DNA of 64,000 nucleotides from an uncultured Myxococcales bacterium (GTDB lineage: Bacteria > Myxococcota_A > UBA9042 > CAIXZC01), in contig CAITUV010000066.1 in NCBI GenBank assembly GCA_903895725.1, forward strand, positions 62,001-126,000. The letters are read 5' to 3'. Position 1 is the stretch's first letter, and each line of letters starts with the position of its first letter. This document shows, piece after piece, positions 52,115-60,679 of the stretch. The position numbers and the translations under genes are program-made. A model generated the notes under the pieces. It was not told the DNA's origin, did not search any database, and saw nothing but the letters and a program-made list of their open reading frames with translations.

Positions 52115-55100
52115 CTACTTCCCGAGCGGGAGCAGCTCGAAACCGACGAGCTGTTTTCCCTGGGCCTCCTGGGCCGTCCTCAAGAGGGTATCGGGAGCTT
52201 CCCGCCACAGGTCGAGTCGCAGCGGGGAGATGCGGATGTCGAACCCGTCGGCATAGGCGTAGTGCCGGCCGTCCGGAGCGAACGCCGCCCCCGACTCCTC
52301 GCGATCCAGCTTCTGGCTCTGCAGCAGTCGGCCGGTACCGGCGTCCCAGAGTCTCACGGTGCTGTCGTCGCTGCCGGAGAGGATGTACCGGCCGTCCGCC
52401 GAGAAGCGGGCGAGGTTGACCCAGGCCTCGTGGCCCGTGATGGTGAAGAGGGGCCGGCCGGAAGCGACGTCCCACAACCGGATGGTGGAATCCTTGGAGG
52501 AGGAGAGGAGGAACTTGCCGTCGGCGGAGAATTCCACCCAGGTGACCCAATCGGAGTGCCCGGAGAGCTCTTTGAGCGGGTTGCCGGTGGCAGTATCCCA
52601 CAGGACGATGCGGTGGTTCTCCTCGCCGGTGGCGAGCAGGGAGGAGTCCGGAGACACATCTGCGCTCCAGAAGTAGCGCCCGCTGCCATTGAGGTCGATG
52701 AGGGTCTTTCCGTCCAGGGCATCGAGAATTCGGAGTGTTCCCTCCCCGGCGATGGCGACCCGGCGGCCGTCGGGGAAGGGCACGACAGAATGGAGCCGTC
52801 CCTGGGAGTGCCGGGAGGACCAGAGGGTGGTACCGTCCGCCGGATTCTGGGAGTAGAGGAAGCCGTCGTTGGTCGTGGTGAGCAGTCTCCTGCCATCCGG
52901 GGAGAACCGGATGGACCAGATCATCTTGCCGGAGATGGTCCAGGAGGCGAGGGGTTCCCCGGAATCCGGATTCCAGATGCTGACTCCGCCGTCCAGGCTA
53001 GCGGCAGCAAGCGCTCGGCCGTCGAAGCGATAGGCGATGCGGTACACGGCTTTTCCGTGGGCGGTCCGGATGGTACGGGCCTGCGGAGGTGAGATGCGCC
53101 AGATTCGAACCGTTCGGTCCTCGCCGGAGGAGGCCAGGCGGGAGGAGTCGGGAGAGAAGACGACGCCTCGGAGTGCGGATGCGTGGGCATCAATCGTGTT
53201 GAGGAGTGTTCCATCTTCGGCGTTCCAGAGGCTGATGCGTCGGTCATGGCTGGCGGAGGCCACGAGCTTCCCGTCGGGCGAGAAGACGCTGCACACGACG
53301 TGTCCTTTGTGGCCCACGAGGGTAATCGGGGAATCGGGTCGGTCCAGGTTCCAGATGCGGACGGTGCCGTCGTGGCTGGCCGAGACGGCCTTCTTGTGGT
53401 CGGAGGAGAGGGAGGCGAAGTAGGTGATGTCCGAGTGTCCGGCGAGGCTGGATAGGATCGGGAACGGAGGGACCAGGGAAACGATGCGGATCTCCTTGTC
53501 GGTACCGGCGACGATGACGGCGTCGCGATCCGGGATCCACTCGATGGAGCGGATTTCACCTGATTGGACGGAGGCGGTTCCAATGGGAGTGAGGGCCGGG
53601 AGCTGCCAGACGGTGACGTTCCCATCACGTCCGCCGCCCACGAGGAGGCGGCCATCCCGTGCGAAGCCGACGGACCGCTGGCGTTCGGGAAGACGGGGGG
53701 AGCGCCGCAGGATGGAGCCGCTGGCGGCATCCCAGAGAGCAACGGTGTCGTCGGTTCCGGCGGTGGCGATAACGGTTCCATCCTGGCTCAGCGCCATCCC
53801 CTGAATCCAGCCGTCGTGGGCCTTGACTTCCCGAGCCAGGGTGCCGTCGAGGACGCGCCACCAGCGCAGGTACCCGTCGAGCGAGGAGGAGAGGAGGTAG
53901 TCTCCGGCTGGGAGAAAGACTACGGTGGAGACGGCATCACCATGTCCGGGAAGAGTGCGTTCGAGCTTGGCGATGCTCTCGGTGGCGACCTCGAAGAGGA
54001 GGGACTGGAGGGAGGCGAGCCGCTCGGTTCCGGCCTCGTCGGGGAGGGCGGTACCGAATGTTCGGGAGCCATGGGGGCTGGCAGGGTTGTGGGGACTGTA
54101 GAATAGGGCGGCGGAGGCGAAGATGCCGGCGCTGAGAAACTCCCTGGCTCTGGCGAGACGTGTGGCCTCCTCCTCCAGGGCGATGGAGAGGTTGAGATTG
54201 GCCTCGGTCTCCCGCTTCTGGGCAAGCTCGCGGGCGGTCTGCTCGGCGTCTCGTGACTTCTCCGCCAGATCCCTCTGTCGGTTGGCCTCGACCTTCTCGG
54301 TGACGGCCTGGGCTCGATTGACTTCAGCCTCGCGGTAGGCGGCCAGGATCACGATGGACGAGACGATGATGAGGGCCAGGATGCTGCCGGCCAGGGAGCT
54401 TGCCACCCTGTTGCGGGAGACCAGGCGTTTGAGGAGCTGCCAGGAGCTGTACTCGTGGGCCTGGACGCGGCGTCCGGCAAGGTAGGATTCGATCTCGGCG
54501 GCCAGCTCGGAGGCGGAGGCGTAGCGTGCCGCCCGGCGGCGCTGGAGAGCCTTGTCGCACACGGATGCGAGGTCCGGGGGGATCTCGGGATCGATCGCTC
54601 GGACGGGCTCCGGATCCTGGGTCACGACCTTGTGCAGGATGGACTGGAGGCTGGCGCCGCCGAAGGGGAGGCGGCCGGTGAGGAGCTCATAGAGCACGGC
54701 TCCGAGAGACCAGACGTCGGAGCGGGCGTCGAGCTCGTTGACGGCGCCGGCTGCCTGTTCCGGGCTCATGTACGCCGGGGTGCCCATGGTCGTCCCCATG
54801 ACCGTGCCGGTATCGACTCCGGTAACCGGGGCTTCAAGGGTCGGGTCGGTGGCGTCGCCTGCGGGCGCCTCGGCCTGGCCGGCGACCTTGGCCAACCCCC
54901 AGTCGAGAACCAGGGTTTCGCCGAATTCCCCGAGCATGACGTTCTGGGGCTTGATGTCCCGATGGATGACGCCTCGGGAATGGGCATAGGCGATGGCCTG
55001 GCAGAGGTCGAGGTATCGGGGGAGCAGCTTGAGGCGCTCGTCGAGGGACTTGCACCCACCGAGAACCTCACTGAAGGTTCTCCCCCGGACGAGTTTCATG

Positions 55101-56200
55101 GTGTAGTAGAGGGTTCCGTCCGCGCGTTGACCGACCTCGTGGACGGGCACGATGTTGGGATGCTCGAGCTGGCCGGTGATGCGGGCCTCACGCAGGAATC
55201 GATAGAGGGCATCCTTGGCGGCGTCGGCGGTCTGGTGGTCGAATCGGGGCTTGCGAAGCAGCTCCTTCATCGCGATGTCGCGGCCGAGATGGCGGTCCCG
55301 TACGAGGAGCACTCTGCCGATTCCGCCGCGGCCGAGCTCCATGGCGTCGGCCTCCGGTGCCATGTAGCGGCCGGGCTGCTCGGGAGTCACGTGCAGATCG
55401 CCGGCCACCAGCTCCTCGGTGCACTCGGTAATGGCCACGATGGTGGAGAGGTCTTCGACGCCGGGTGAACAGGCGACTGCGGCTGCCATGCGGCGGGCAA
55501 GCCCGGGGTCGCCGCGCAGCAGCTCGGCAGCCAGTGCGGCATCCCCTCCCCCGACCTCCAGGACCTTGTCGGCAACCAGGCGTAGCTCGGCCAGCAGCCT
55601 CTGGGTGATCACGGCGGTATCGGCGGTTCCGCAGGGTTGGGACGGACGCTCGGGAGAGCCTGGGGCGCTTCCCTCCACGGGAATCGGCCGGAGAGGGGTC
55701 GGCGGAGCCGTGCTGGCGGGCGGGGGGCCCGGAGCCTCAGATTCGGGGGCCCGAGCTGCGACGGCCAGGGCCGAGCCGCGAGGCAACGGAGTGTCGAGCC
55801 GCTCGTCTCGCCCCCAGACGGGAGGCAGCGTGGGGGAACCTCGGGGCGGCTTTGCGCCCGGCTTGTTGCCGCGTCGCGGAGGGGAGCCGTCGTCCGTCGG
55901 GTCGCTCCCACCTTCATCGATCTTGGGAACTGGGCCATAGGGTCTTGCCTGGGCCTCCCGGAGCCGGTCCGGCCGTCCGGTGACGGGAGGGGGAGAGGCA
56001 AGCCGAGCGGGCCTCTCGACCGCAGCGGGCCTCCTTTGCCTTGAATCGGGAGGCTCGGACGGGGGATCGGTGTCGGCATCCGGCTCATCGCTCCCGACGA
56101 TGAGGGCCGGGGCAGGCTGGGCCGTAATGGTTTTGGCCTGGTCCGGAGAGATGAGGCCCAGCTGCAGGCCGATCTGTATGGCGATGAAATCCCTGTCCAC
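52115..56200 (-). CDS. membrane-anchored Ser/Thr protein kinase with C-terminal WD40 repeats
   Basis: A 1361-residue protein. The start GTG giving MDRDFIAIQIGLQLG has GAGGGAG upstream and lies downstream of a likely promoter; a GTG 12 codons earlier falls inside that promoter. The N-terminal region has a Pro-rich linker. The Hanks-type kinase domain (about 290-560) includes the catalytic loop HRDIKPQN (D415), DWG in place of the usual DFG, and GTPAYMSPEQ. A membrane helix lies near 600-625. About a dozen WD40 blades with SPDG and H-D-x-x-W motifs fill 730-1340. Such kinases are common in Planctomycetes and Myxococcota. The substrate is unknown. Confidence 0.9.
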   Translation of the reverse strand: MDRDFIAIQIGLQLGLISPDQAKTITAQPAPALIVGSDEPDADTDPPSEPPDSRQRRPAAVERPARLASPPPVTGRPDRLREAQARPYGPVPKIDEGGSDPTDDGSPPRRGNKPGAKPPRGSPTLPPVWGRDERLDTPLPRGSALAVAARAPESEAPGPPPASTAPPTPLRPIPVEGSAPGSPERPSQPCGTADTAVITQRLLAELRLVADKVLEVGGGDAALAAELLRGDPGLARRMAAAVACSPGVEDLSTIVAITECTEELVAGDLHVTPEQPGRYMAPEADAMELGRGGIGRVLLVRDRHLGRDIAMKELLRKPRFDHQTADAAKDALYRFLREARITGQLEHPNIVPVHEVGQRADGTLYYTMKLVRGRTFSEVLGGCKSLDERLKLLPRYLDLCQAIAYAHSRGVIHRDIKPQNVMLGEFGETLVLDWGLAKVAGQAEAPAGDATDPTLEAPVTGVDTGTVMGTTMGTPAYMSPEQAAGAVNELDARSDVWSLGAVLYELLTGRLPFGGASLQSILHKVVTQDPEPVRAIDPEIPPDLASVCDKALQRRRAARYASASELAAEIESYLAGRRVQAHEYSSWQLLKRLVSRNRVASSLAGSILALIIVSSIVILAAYREAEVNRAQAVTEKVEANRQRDLAEKSRDAEQTARELAQKRETEANLNLSIALEEEATRLARAREFLSAGIFASAALFYSPHNPASPHGSRTFGTALPDEAGTERLASLQSLLFEVATESIAKLERTLPGHGDAVSTVVFLPAGDYLLSSSLDGYLRWWRVLDGTLAREVKAHDGWIQGMALSQDGTVIATAGTDDTVALWDAASGSILRRSPRLPERQRSVGFARDGRLLVGGGRDGNVTVWQLPALTPIGTASVQSGEIRSIEWIPDRDAVIVAGTDKEIRIVSLVPPFPILSSLAGHSDITYFASLSSDHKKAVSASHDGTVRIWNLDRPDSPITLVGHKGHVVCSVFSPDGKLVASASHDRRISLWNAEDGTLLNTIDAHASALRGVVFSPDSSRLASSGEDRTVRIWRISPPQARTIRTAHGKAVYRIAYRFDGRALAAASLDGGVSIWNPDSGEPLASWTISGKMIWSIRFSPDGRRLLTTTNDGFLYSQNPADGTTLWSSRHSQGRLHSVVPFPDGRRVAIAGEGTLRILDALDGKTLIDLNGSGRYFWSADVSPDSSLLATGEENHRIVLWDTATGNPLKELSGHSDWVTWVEFSADGKFLLSSSKDSTIRLWDVASGRPLFTITGHEAWVNLARFSADGRYILSGSDDSTVRLWDAGTGRLLQSQKLDREESGAAFAPDGRHYAYADGFDIRISPLRLDLWREAPDTLLRTAQEAQGKQLVGFELLPLGK

Positions 56201-56226
56201 GTCGCCGGCTCCCTCGTGCTGCAGGG

Positions 56227-56255
56227 ATGCTAGCACGGGGCGAACCGAGGTTCAA
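56227..56255 (-). promoter_or_regulatory. promoter of the WD40 kinase gene
   Basis: Minus strand: TTGAAC (56250-56255), a 17-base spacer and TAGCAT (56227-56232). Medium match; it supports the downstream start. Confidence 0.45.
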
Positions 56256-56310
56256 CGAACTGTAGAGTTGGCTGGGCGGCAGATGCCGCTGCCTCGATGG
56301 CGTGCGGGGG

Positions 56311-57585
56311 CTATTCGGGGACTACGGCGGTGATCTGCCGCCCGTCCTGACGGCGCCAGAAGACCTGGGGGATGGGATTGGAACCGCACTTGGGCAACGG
56401 AATGGTGGCGTCGGCGAGGTAGTCTTCGTGACCGATTCGCTGCTCCTGGCCTCTCTGGCCCCGGCATTTCCACAGGAGCGATCCCCGGGCCACGACGCGA
56501 AATCCTTCCTCCGAGTAGAGGGCCAGTCCTGCGGGGCCCTTGGGAGCAATGACGATGACGGCCTGGGCCGGATGGTTGGCATCGCGGGTTTCGACGACCA
56601 CGGTCTTGTCGGCGGCCTTGCGGAACAGCTCGTCGGCCAGCCTCCCGGCGCGAGTCTGGCGGGAGCTCTCCCGGGCAATGCGTTGGAGGGCCGTGCGGGC
56701 GGAATCCGAGGGAGTGGCCCCCAGGGTTCGTACGACGAGCTCGCGTACCTCGTCCGAGGAGCTGTTGAACAGGATTTCGAGATCATCTTCGCCACCGTCG
56801 GCTCCGACCACGGCCAGGGTATCGAGAGCTGCCCGGACCACGGCCGGGCGGTCGCTGTGGAGAAGGGGGAGACAGGCGGATATGAGCGTCCGGTCTCCAG
56901 ACGCTGCGACCAGAGAGAGCGCCTCGGTCTGGAGGGGTTCGGCATCGGACGCCAGGGCGGTGCGAAGCGATGCGGCACAGGAGAGCCTCGAGAGGCGACA
57001 GACGGCATGGAGGATCGTGGGAGCGGCCTCGGGGGCGGTGGAGGGAAGGGCCGTCATGAGGAGCTTGATGGCTTCCTCACGGCCGCAGGATCCAAGTGCC
57101 AGGGCCGCCAGTCGGGAGACGGGGGAATTGGGAGCGGAGAGAAGGGCGGCGGCGGCCTCGGGGTTGCGCCGGGCGATGCGGGTGAGGATCGAGACGACCA
57201 TGTCCTCGGGCAGCATCTCGTCGGCGATGGCAGCGGAGAGGGGGGCCAGCGCATGCTGTTCCATGGAGACCAGAGTCCACTCCAGCTCTCGGACCACTTC
57301 GGCCGGGAGGGAGGGATCGTCGAGGAGCTGGATCACGGCCAGAGCGACGGCCTCGTACCGGTAGCCGGCGAGGCGGCGGGCGATGTCGGACTTTTCCTCG
57401 AGCGAGTCGGCTGCGGAGAAGTCCACGACGAGGGCAAGCGCTTCCTCGACTCGGGGGTCGGTTCGGGGGGTGGGGCCGGAGCGGTCGGATGCGGAGACCT
57501 CGGGAGGTGCACCCTCCGGTGCGGGGGAAACCGCGGGGGTCGATGCCAGCAGGAGGACCAGGGGGAGGAGCAGTTGTGCCGGCAT
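56311..57585 (-). CDS. secreted HEAT-repeat protein
   Basis: A 424-residue protein with a signal peptide ending near STPAVSPA. Alpha-helical HEAT-like repeats (about 60-320) are marked by recurrent VVRAALDTLAVVGADG and SRLAALALGSCGREEAI units. The C-terminal 100 residues are beta-rich with WKCRG and a CG pair. The ATG follows GGGAGGCC. It reads in the same direction as the kinase 110 bp downstream, so it may be its periplasmic partner (inference). No catalytic motif. Confidence 0.78.
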   Translation of the reverse strand: MPAQLLLPLVLLLASTPAVSPAPEGAPPEVSASDRSGPTPRTDPRVEEALALVVDFSAADSLEEKSDIARRLAGYRYEAVALAVIQLLDDPSLPAEVVRELEWTLVSMEQHALAPLSAAIADEMLPEDMVVSILTRIARRNPEAAAALLSAPNSPVSRLAALALGSCGREEAIKLLMTALPSTAPEAAPTILHAVCRLSRLSCAASLRTALASDAEPLQTEALSLVAASGDRTLISACLPLLHSDRPAVVRAALDTLAVVGADGGEDDLEILFNSSSDEVRELVVRTLGATPSDSARTALQRIARESSRQTRAGRLADELFRKAADKTVVVETRDANHPAQAVIVIAPKGPAGLALYSEEGFRVVARGSLLWKCRGQRGQEQRIGHEDYLADATIPLPKCGSNPIPQVFWRRQDGRQITAVVPE

Positions 57586-57632
57586 GGAGGATGGCCTCCC
57601 GTCAGTCGAGTCCCTCCATCGGGACGTCGGAT

Positions 57633-57660
57633 AGCATAGGCCGGAACGCACCAAACGCAA
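57633..57660 (-). promoter_or_regulatory. promoter of the HEAT-repeat gene
   Basis: Minus strand: TTGCGT (57655-57660), a 16-base spacer and TATGCT (57633-57638). Confidence 0.5.
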
Positions 57661-57736
57661 GGGAGCGGACAGCAGAGCCTGGTTCCGGTCCGATGGCGGT
57701 GCAAATCGTGGGCGGCCAGAGGGGCTCGACGGATGG

Positions 57737-57765
57737 ATGACAGGGCCGGTGAGCGGATGTAGAAT
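57737..57765 (+). promoter_or_regulatory. promoter of the nitrilase-family/ychF operon
   Basis: ATGACA (57737-57742), a 17-base spacer and TAGAAT (57760-57765). It lies 21 bases before the ATG. Confidence 0.6.
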
Positions 57766-57786
57766 GGGGGTCCGGAGGAGAGGCCC

Positions 57787-58578
57787 ATGCGTGTCGGTGT
57801 GGTGCAGTTCAATCCGTTGTTTGGCGGAGTGGGGAGAAACATTGCCAAGGCGATCAGCCTGGTCCGTCCCCTGAAAGCGGATGTCTGGGTATTGCCGGAG
57901 CTGTTCGCCACGGGATACCAGTTCGTGGACCGGGAGGAGGTCAAAGCGCTGTCCGAAGAGGTGGACGGACCCACGGTCGACACGATGATCCGCAAAGCCC
58001 GGGAGCTCGGGTGCTGGTTCTGCGGCGGGTTTGCGGAGCGGTCGGGAGAGCGGGTGTACAACAGTGCGTTCCTCGCGGGGCCCCACGGACTGGCGGGGTT
58101 ATACCGGAAGACGCACCTGTTCGGCCGGGAGAAGGAGCTGTTCTCGCCGGGAGACCGGGGGTTCGAGGTGCACACCGCGGCGGGGGTGCGGGTGGGGATG
58201 ATGATCTGTTTCGACTGGGTGTTCCCTGAGAGTGCCAGGACGTTGATGCTGGGGGGAGCGCAGGTGATTCTCCATCCGTCGAACCTGGTCCTTCCGCACT
58301 GCCCGGAAGCGATGAAGACCCGGGCGCTGGAGAACCGGTTGTTCACGGTGACGGCGAACCGGATCGGGACGGAAAGCCGGGTTCCGGGGGAGTCCTACAC
58401 CTACATCGGGCAGAGCGTGGTCTGGACGCCGAGGGGGGAGTTGGTGCTCGGCCTGGGGGTCGATGAGGAGAGGGCCGCTGTGGTGGAGATCGACGAGACC
58501 CTGGCCCTGGACAAGCGGGTGACCCGGTTCAACGACCTGGCGGAGGATCGGCGGCCGGAGTGGTACCGGATGGGTTGA
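57787..58578 (+). CDS. nitrilase-superfamily carbon-nitrogen hydrolase
   Basis: A 263-residue protein with the Glu-Lys-Cys triad: E38 in WVLPELFATGY, K108 in YRKTHLF and C141 in MMICFDWVFPE. Family members hydrolyse amides or nitriles; this size and the PELFATGY motif fit an omega-amidase or beta-ureidopropionase-like amidase rather than a plant nitrilase. It has no signal peptide and is cytoplasmic. The substrate is uncertain. It is followed by ychF after 32 bp. Confidence 0.88.
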   Translation: MRVGVVQFNPLFGGVGRNIAKAISLVRPLKADVWVLPELFATGYQFVDREEVKALSEEVDGPTVDTMIRKARELGCWFCGGFAERSGERVYNSAFLAGPHGLAGLYRKTHLFGREKELFSPGDRGFEVHTAAGVRVGMMICFDWVFPESARTLMLGGAQVILHPSNLVLPHCPEAMKTRALENRLFTVTANRIGTESRVPGESYTYIGQSVVWTPRGELVLGLGVDEERAAVVEIDETLALDKRVTRFNDLAEDRRPEWYRMG

Positions 58579-58610
58579 CCCGTCGGGAGACGACGGCGAG
58601 GAGGGTACGG

Positions 58611-59708
58611 ATGGGATTCTCATGTGGCATCGTGGGGTTGCCGAATTCGGGCAAGTCGACCATTTTCAATGCGCTGACGCAGGCGGGATCCCCGGTTGCA
58701 GCCTACCCGTTCTGCACGATTGACCCCAAGGAGGGGATGGTGGCGGTGCCGGATTCGCGGCTGAGCCGCCTGGCGGAGCTCGTGAAGCCGCCGGCGGTGA
58801 CGCCGACGACGTTGACGTTCGTGGACATTGCGGGGCTGGTCAAGGGGGCGCACAGCGGCGAGGGGTTGGGGAACCGCTTCCTTTCGCACATCCGGGAGAT
58901 GGATGCGGTGGCGCACGTGGTACGGTTCTTCGACACGGGGAAGGTGGCGCACGTGCACGACACGGTGGATCCGTGCCGGGACTTCGACGTGGTCCAGACG
59001 GAGCTGCTGCTGGCGGACCTGGAGACGGTGCAGCGGCGGCGGGAAAAGAGCGAGCGGATGGCTCTGGTCGGGGACAAGGAGGTCCGAAAGGAGCTGGATC
59101 TGCTGCACCGGCTGGAGGCCAGCCTGGGGAGAGGGTTGCCTGCGTCGAAGGTGACACCGAGGGATCAGCGGGAGGAGGAGGTTCTCGGGGAGCTGTTTCT
59201 GTTGACGGCCAAGCCGTGCTTTGTCGTGGCGAACCTGGGGGAGGATCAGGTGGCGCAGGCGGAGACGCTGGTGGAGCCGCTCCGGGCGCATCTGTCGGGG
59301 TGGGGGTTCCCGGTGGTTCCCCTGTGCGGGAAGCTGGAGATGGAGCTGTCGGAGCTCCCTGCGGAGGACCGGGGGGAGTTCATGAAGGATCTGGGGATCG
59401 TGGAGATGGGGCTTGGGCGGGTCGTGGCCGCGGGATACGGGATCCTGGGCTTGGTGACGTTCTACACGACGGTCGGGCCGGAGCTGAGGGCGTGGACGGT
59501 GCCGGCGGGTACCCGTGCGCCGCAGGCGGCCGGGCGGATCCACTCGGACATGGAAAAGGGGTTCATCAAGGCGGAGATCATCCCGTTCGAGCTGTTCGAT
59601 CGACACGGCGGGGAGCACGGAGTCCGGCGGGCAGGAGCGGCCCGTGCGGAGGGGAAGGAGTATGCGATCCAGGACGGGGATGTCGCGTACTTCCACTTCC
59701 GCGCATAG
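58611..59708 (+). CDS. ychF: YchF/OLA1-family GTP/ATP-binding protein
   Basis: A 365-residue protein. The start MGFSCGIVGLPNSGKS has GAGGAGGG upstream. The P-loop is GLPNSGKS, and a NLGED-type G4 motif appears in VVANLGED instead of NKxD; this is the mark of the family, which favours ATP. A coiled insert and the C-terminal TGS domain (ending GDVAYFHFRA) are intact. The protein is a conserved ribosome-associated NTPase. Confidence 0.95.
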   Translation: MGFSCGIVGLPNSGKSTIFNALTQAGSPVAAYPFCTIDPKEGMVAVPDSRLSRLAELVKPPAVTPTTLTFVDIAGLVKGAHSGEGLGNRFLSHIREMDAVAHVVRFFDTGKVAHVHDTVDPCRDFDVVQTELLLADLETVQRRREKSERMALVGDKEVRKELDLLHRLEASLGRGLPASKVTPRDQREEEVLGELFLLTAKPCFVVANLGEDQVAQAETLVEPLRAHLSGWGFPVVPLCGKLEMELSELPAEDRGEFMKDLGIVEMGLGRVVAAGYGILGLVTFYTTVGPELRAWTVPAGTRAPQAAGRIHSDMEKGFIKAEIIPFELFDRHGGEHGVRRAGAARAEGKEYAIQDGDVAYFHFRA

Positions 59709-59782
59709 CCACGGTCAAAGCCCGCTCACAGTTACCATCCAGCGAGGAAACGCAGCAGACGTGCCGCTGACGACCGACAGCT

Positions 59783-59971
59783 CTATTCGTACTCGACGAC
59801 GGGAAGAACCTGCCGATTCTTGTAGTATCCGCAGTGGGGGCAGACGCGGTGCGGGAGCTTGGGGGCTCCGCAGCGGCTGCACGTGCCGACGTTGCGAATG
59901 GAGACCTTGCTGTTGTTGGACTTTCGGGTCCGGGTCTTGGCCTTGGCTTTCTTTTTCTTTGGGACTGCCAT
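59783..59971 (-). CDS. rpmF: 50S ribosomal protein L32
   Basis: A 62-residue protein beginning MAVPKKKKAKAKTRTRKSN, with two CxxC pairs (CSRCG, CPHCG), i.e. the zinc-binding form. GGAGGAGC precedes the ATG. Standard pairing with yceD upstream. Confidence 0.96.
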   Translation of the reverse strand: MAVPKKKKAKAKTRTRKSNNSKVSIRNVGTCSRCGAPKLPHRVCPHCGYYKNRQVLPVVEYE

Positions 59972-59991
59972 CTTGCTCCTCCACGACCCGG

Positions 59992-60558
59992 CTACTTGCG
60001 GGCCAGCTTGTTCTTCAACTGAGCGAGGGCGGCAAACGGGGAATCTTTCCCTGTTGCACCGCAATCGCATTTCTCCGTGTTCAGGTTCCTGCCGCACGTC
60101 GGGCAGAGCCCGGCGCACTCCTGGCTGCAGAGGGGGTAGTCTTCGAGTGCGAAGACAACGACTTCGGCCAGGGGGGGCTCGATGCTGATGGTGCGGCTGG
60201 TGTACTCGTACATCCCTTCGAGGCCGTCACTGGAGAGGTCCAGGTTCTCGAGGTGGATGTGAGCGGCGTCTTCGGGGATGAAGAGGGCCTTGACGGCCAG
60301 CTCCAGCTCCCGGCTGAGGGAATCGGCGCAACGGCTGCACTCGAACTCGACGGAGGCTTTGAGCGTCCCGGTGACGAGCACGTTGTCGCCTTCCCGGCGG
60401 ACGTGAGCCTGGAGTGATTCGGCTTTTCCGGACGGACGATAGGCGGGCCCGAGGTGGGAGGCCAGCCATCCCTCGGGAAGGGGGGAATCGAGCTCCAGCC
60501 CCGCCTGGGGAATCTCGTCGATGTGGATGTCGAAAAGGCCCGGCATTTTTACAATCAT
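59992..60558 (-). CDS. yceD: YceD/DUF177 protein
   Basis: A 188-residue protein in the conserved yceD-rpmF pair, 20 bp before rpmF. Key features are FECSRCADSLSRELEL in the middle and a C-terminal Cys cluster CAGLCPTCGRNLN...CDCG. ATG at 60558 (GGTCGGA upstream) is preferred, but an ATG four codons later is also possible. Family members bind or support large-subunit rRNA processing. Confidence 0.9.
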   Translation of the reverse strand: MIVKMPGLFDIHIDEIPQAGLELDSPLPEGWLASHLGPAYRPSGKAESLQAHVRREGDNVLVTGTLKASVEFECSRCADSLSRELELAVKALFIPEDAAHIHLENLDLSSDGLEGMYEYTSRTISIEPPLAEVVVFALEDYPLCSQECAGLCPTCGRNLNTEKCDCGATGKDSPFAALAQLKNKLARK

Positions 60559-60599
60559 TCCGACCGGTTGCAGGCACCGTGCCCACAAAACGGAGCCGG

Positions 60600-60628
60600 A
60601 GTATAGGGGTTGTCCCTTGCCATGTCAA
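60600..60628 (-). promoter_or_regulatory. promoter of yceD-rpmF
   Basis: Minus strand: TTGACA (60623-60628), a 17-base spacer and TATACT (60600-60605). Near-consensus. Its -35 box directly abuts the -35 of the divergent dnaE promoter. Confidence 0.78.
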
Positions 60629-60646
60629 GCCGATGGTTGATATAAG
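60617..60646 (+). promoter_or_regulatory. promoter of dnaE
   Basis: TTGCCA (60617-60622), an 18-base spacer and TATAAG (60641-60646). Confidence 0.6.
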
Positions 60647-60679
60647 GGGTCGACGGGCGGTCTGAGCGGAGGTCAAGCC

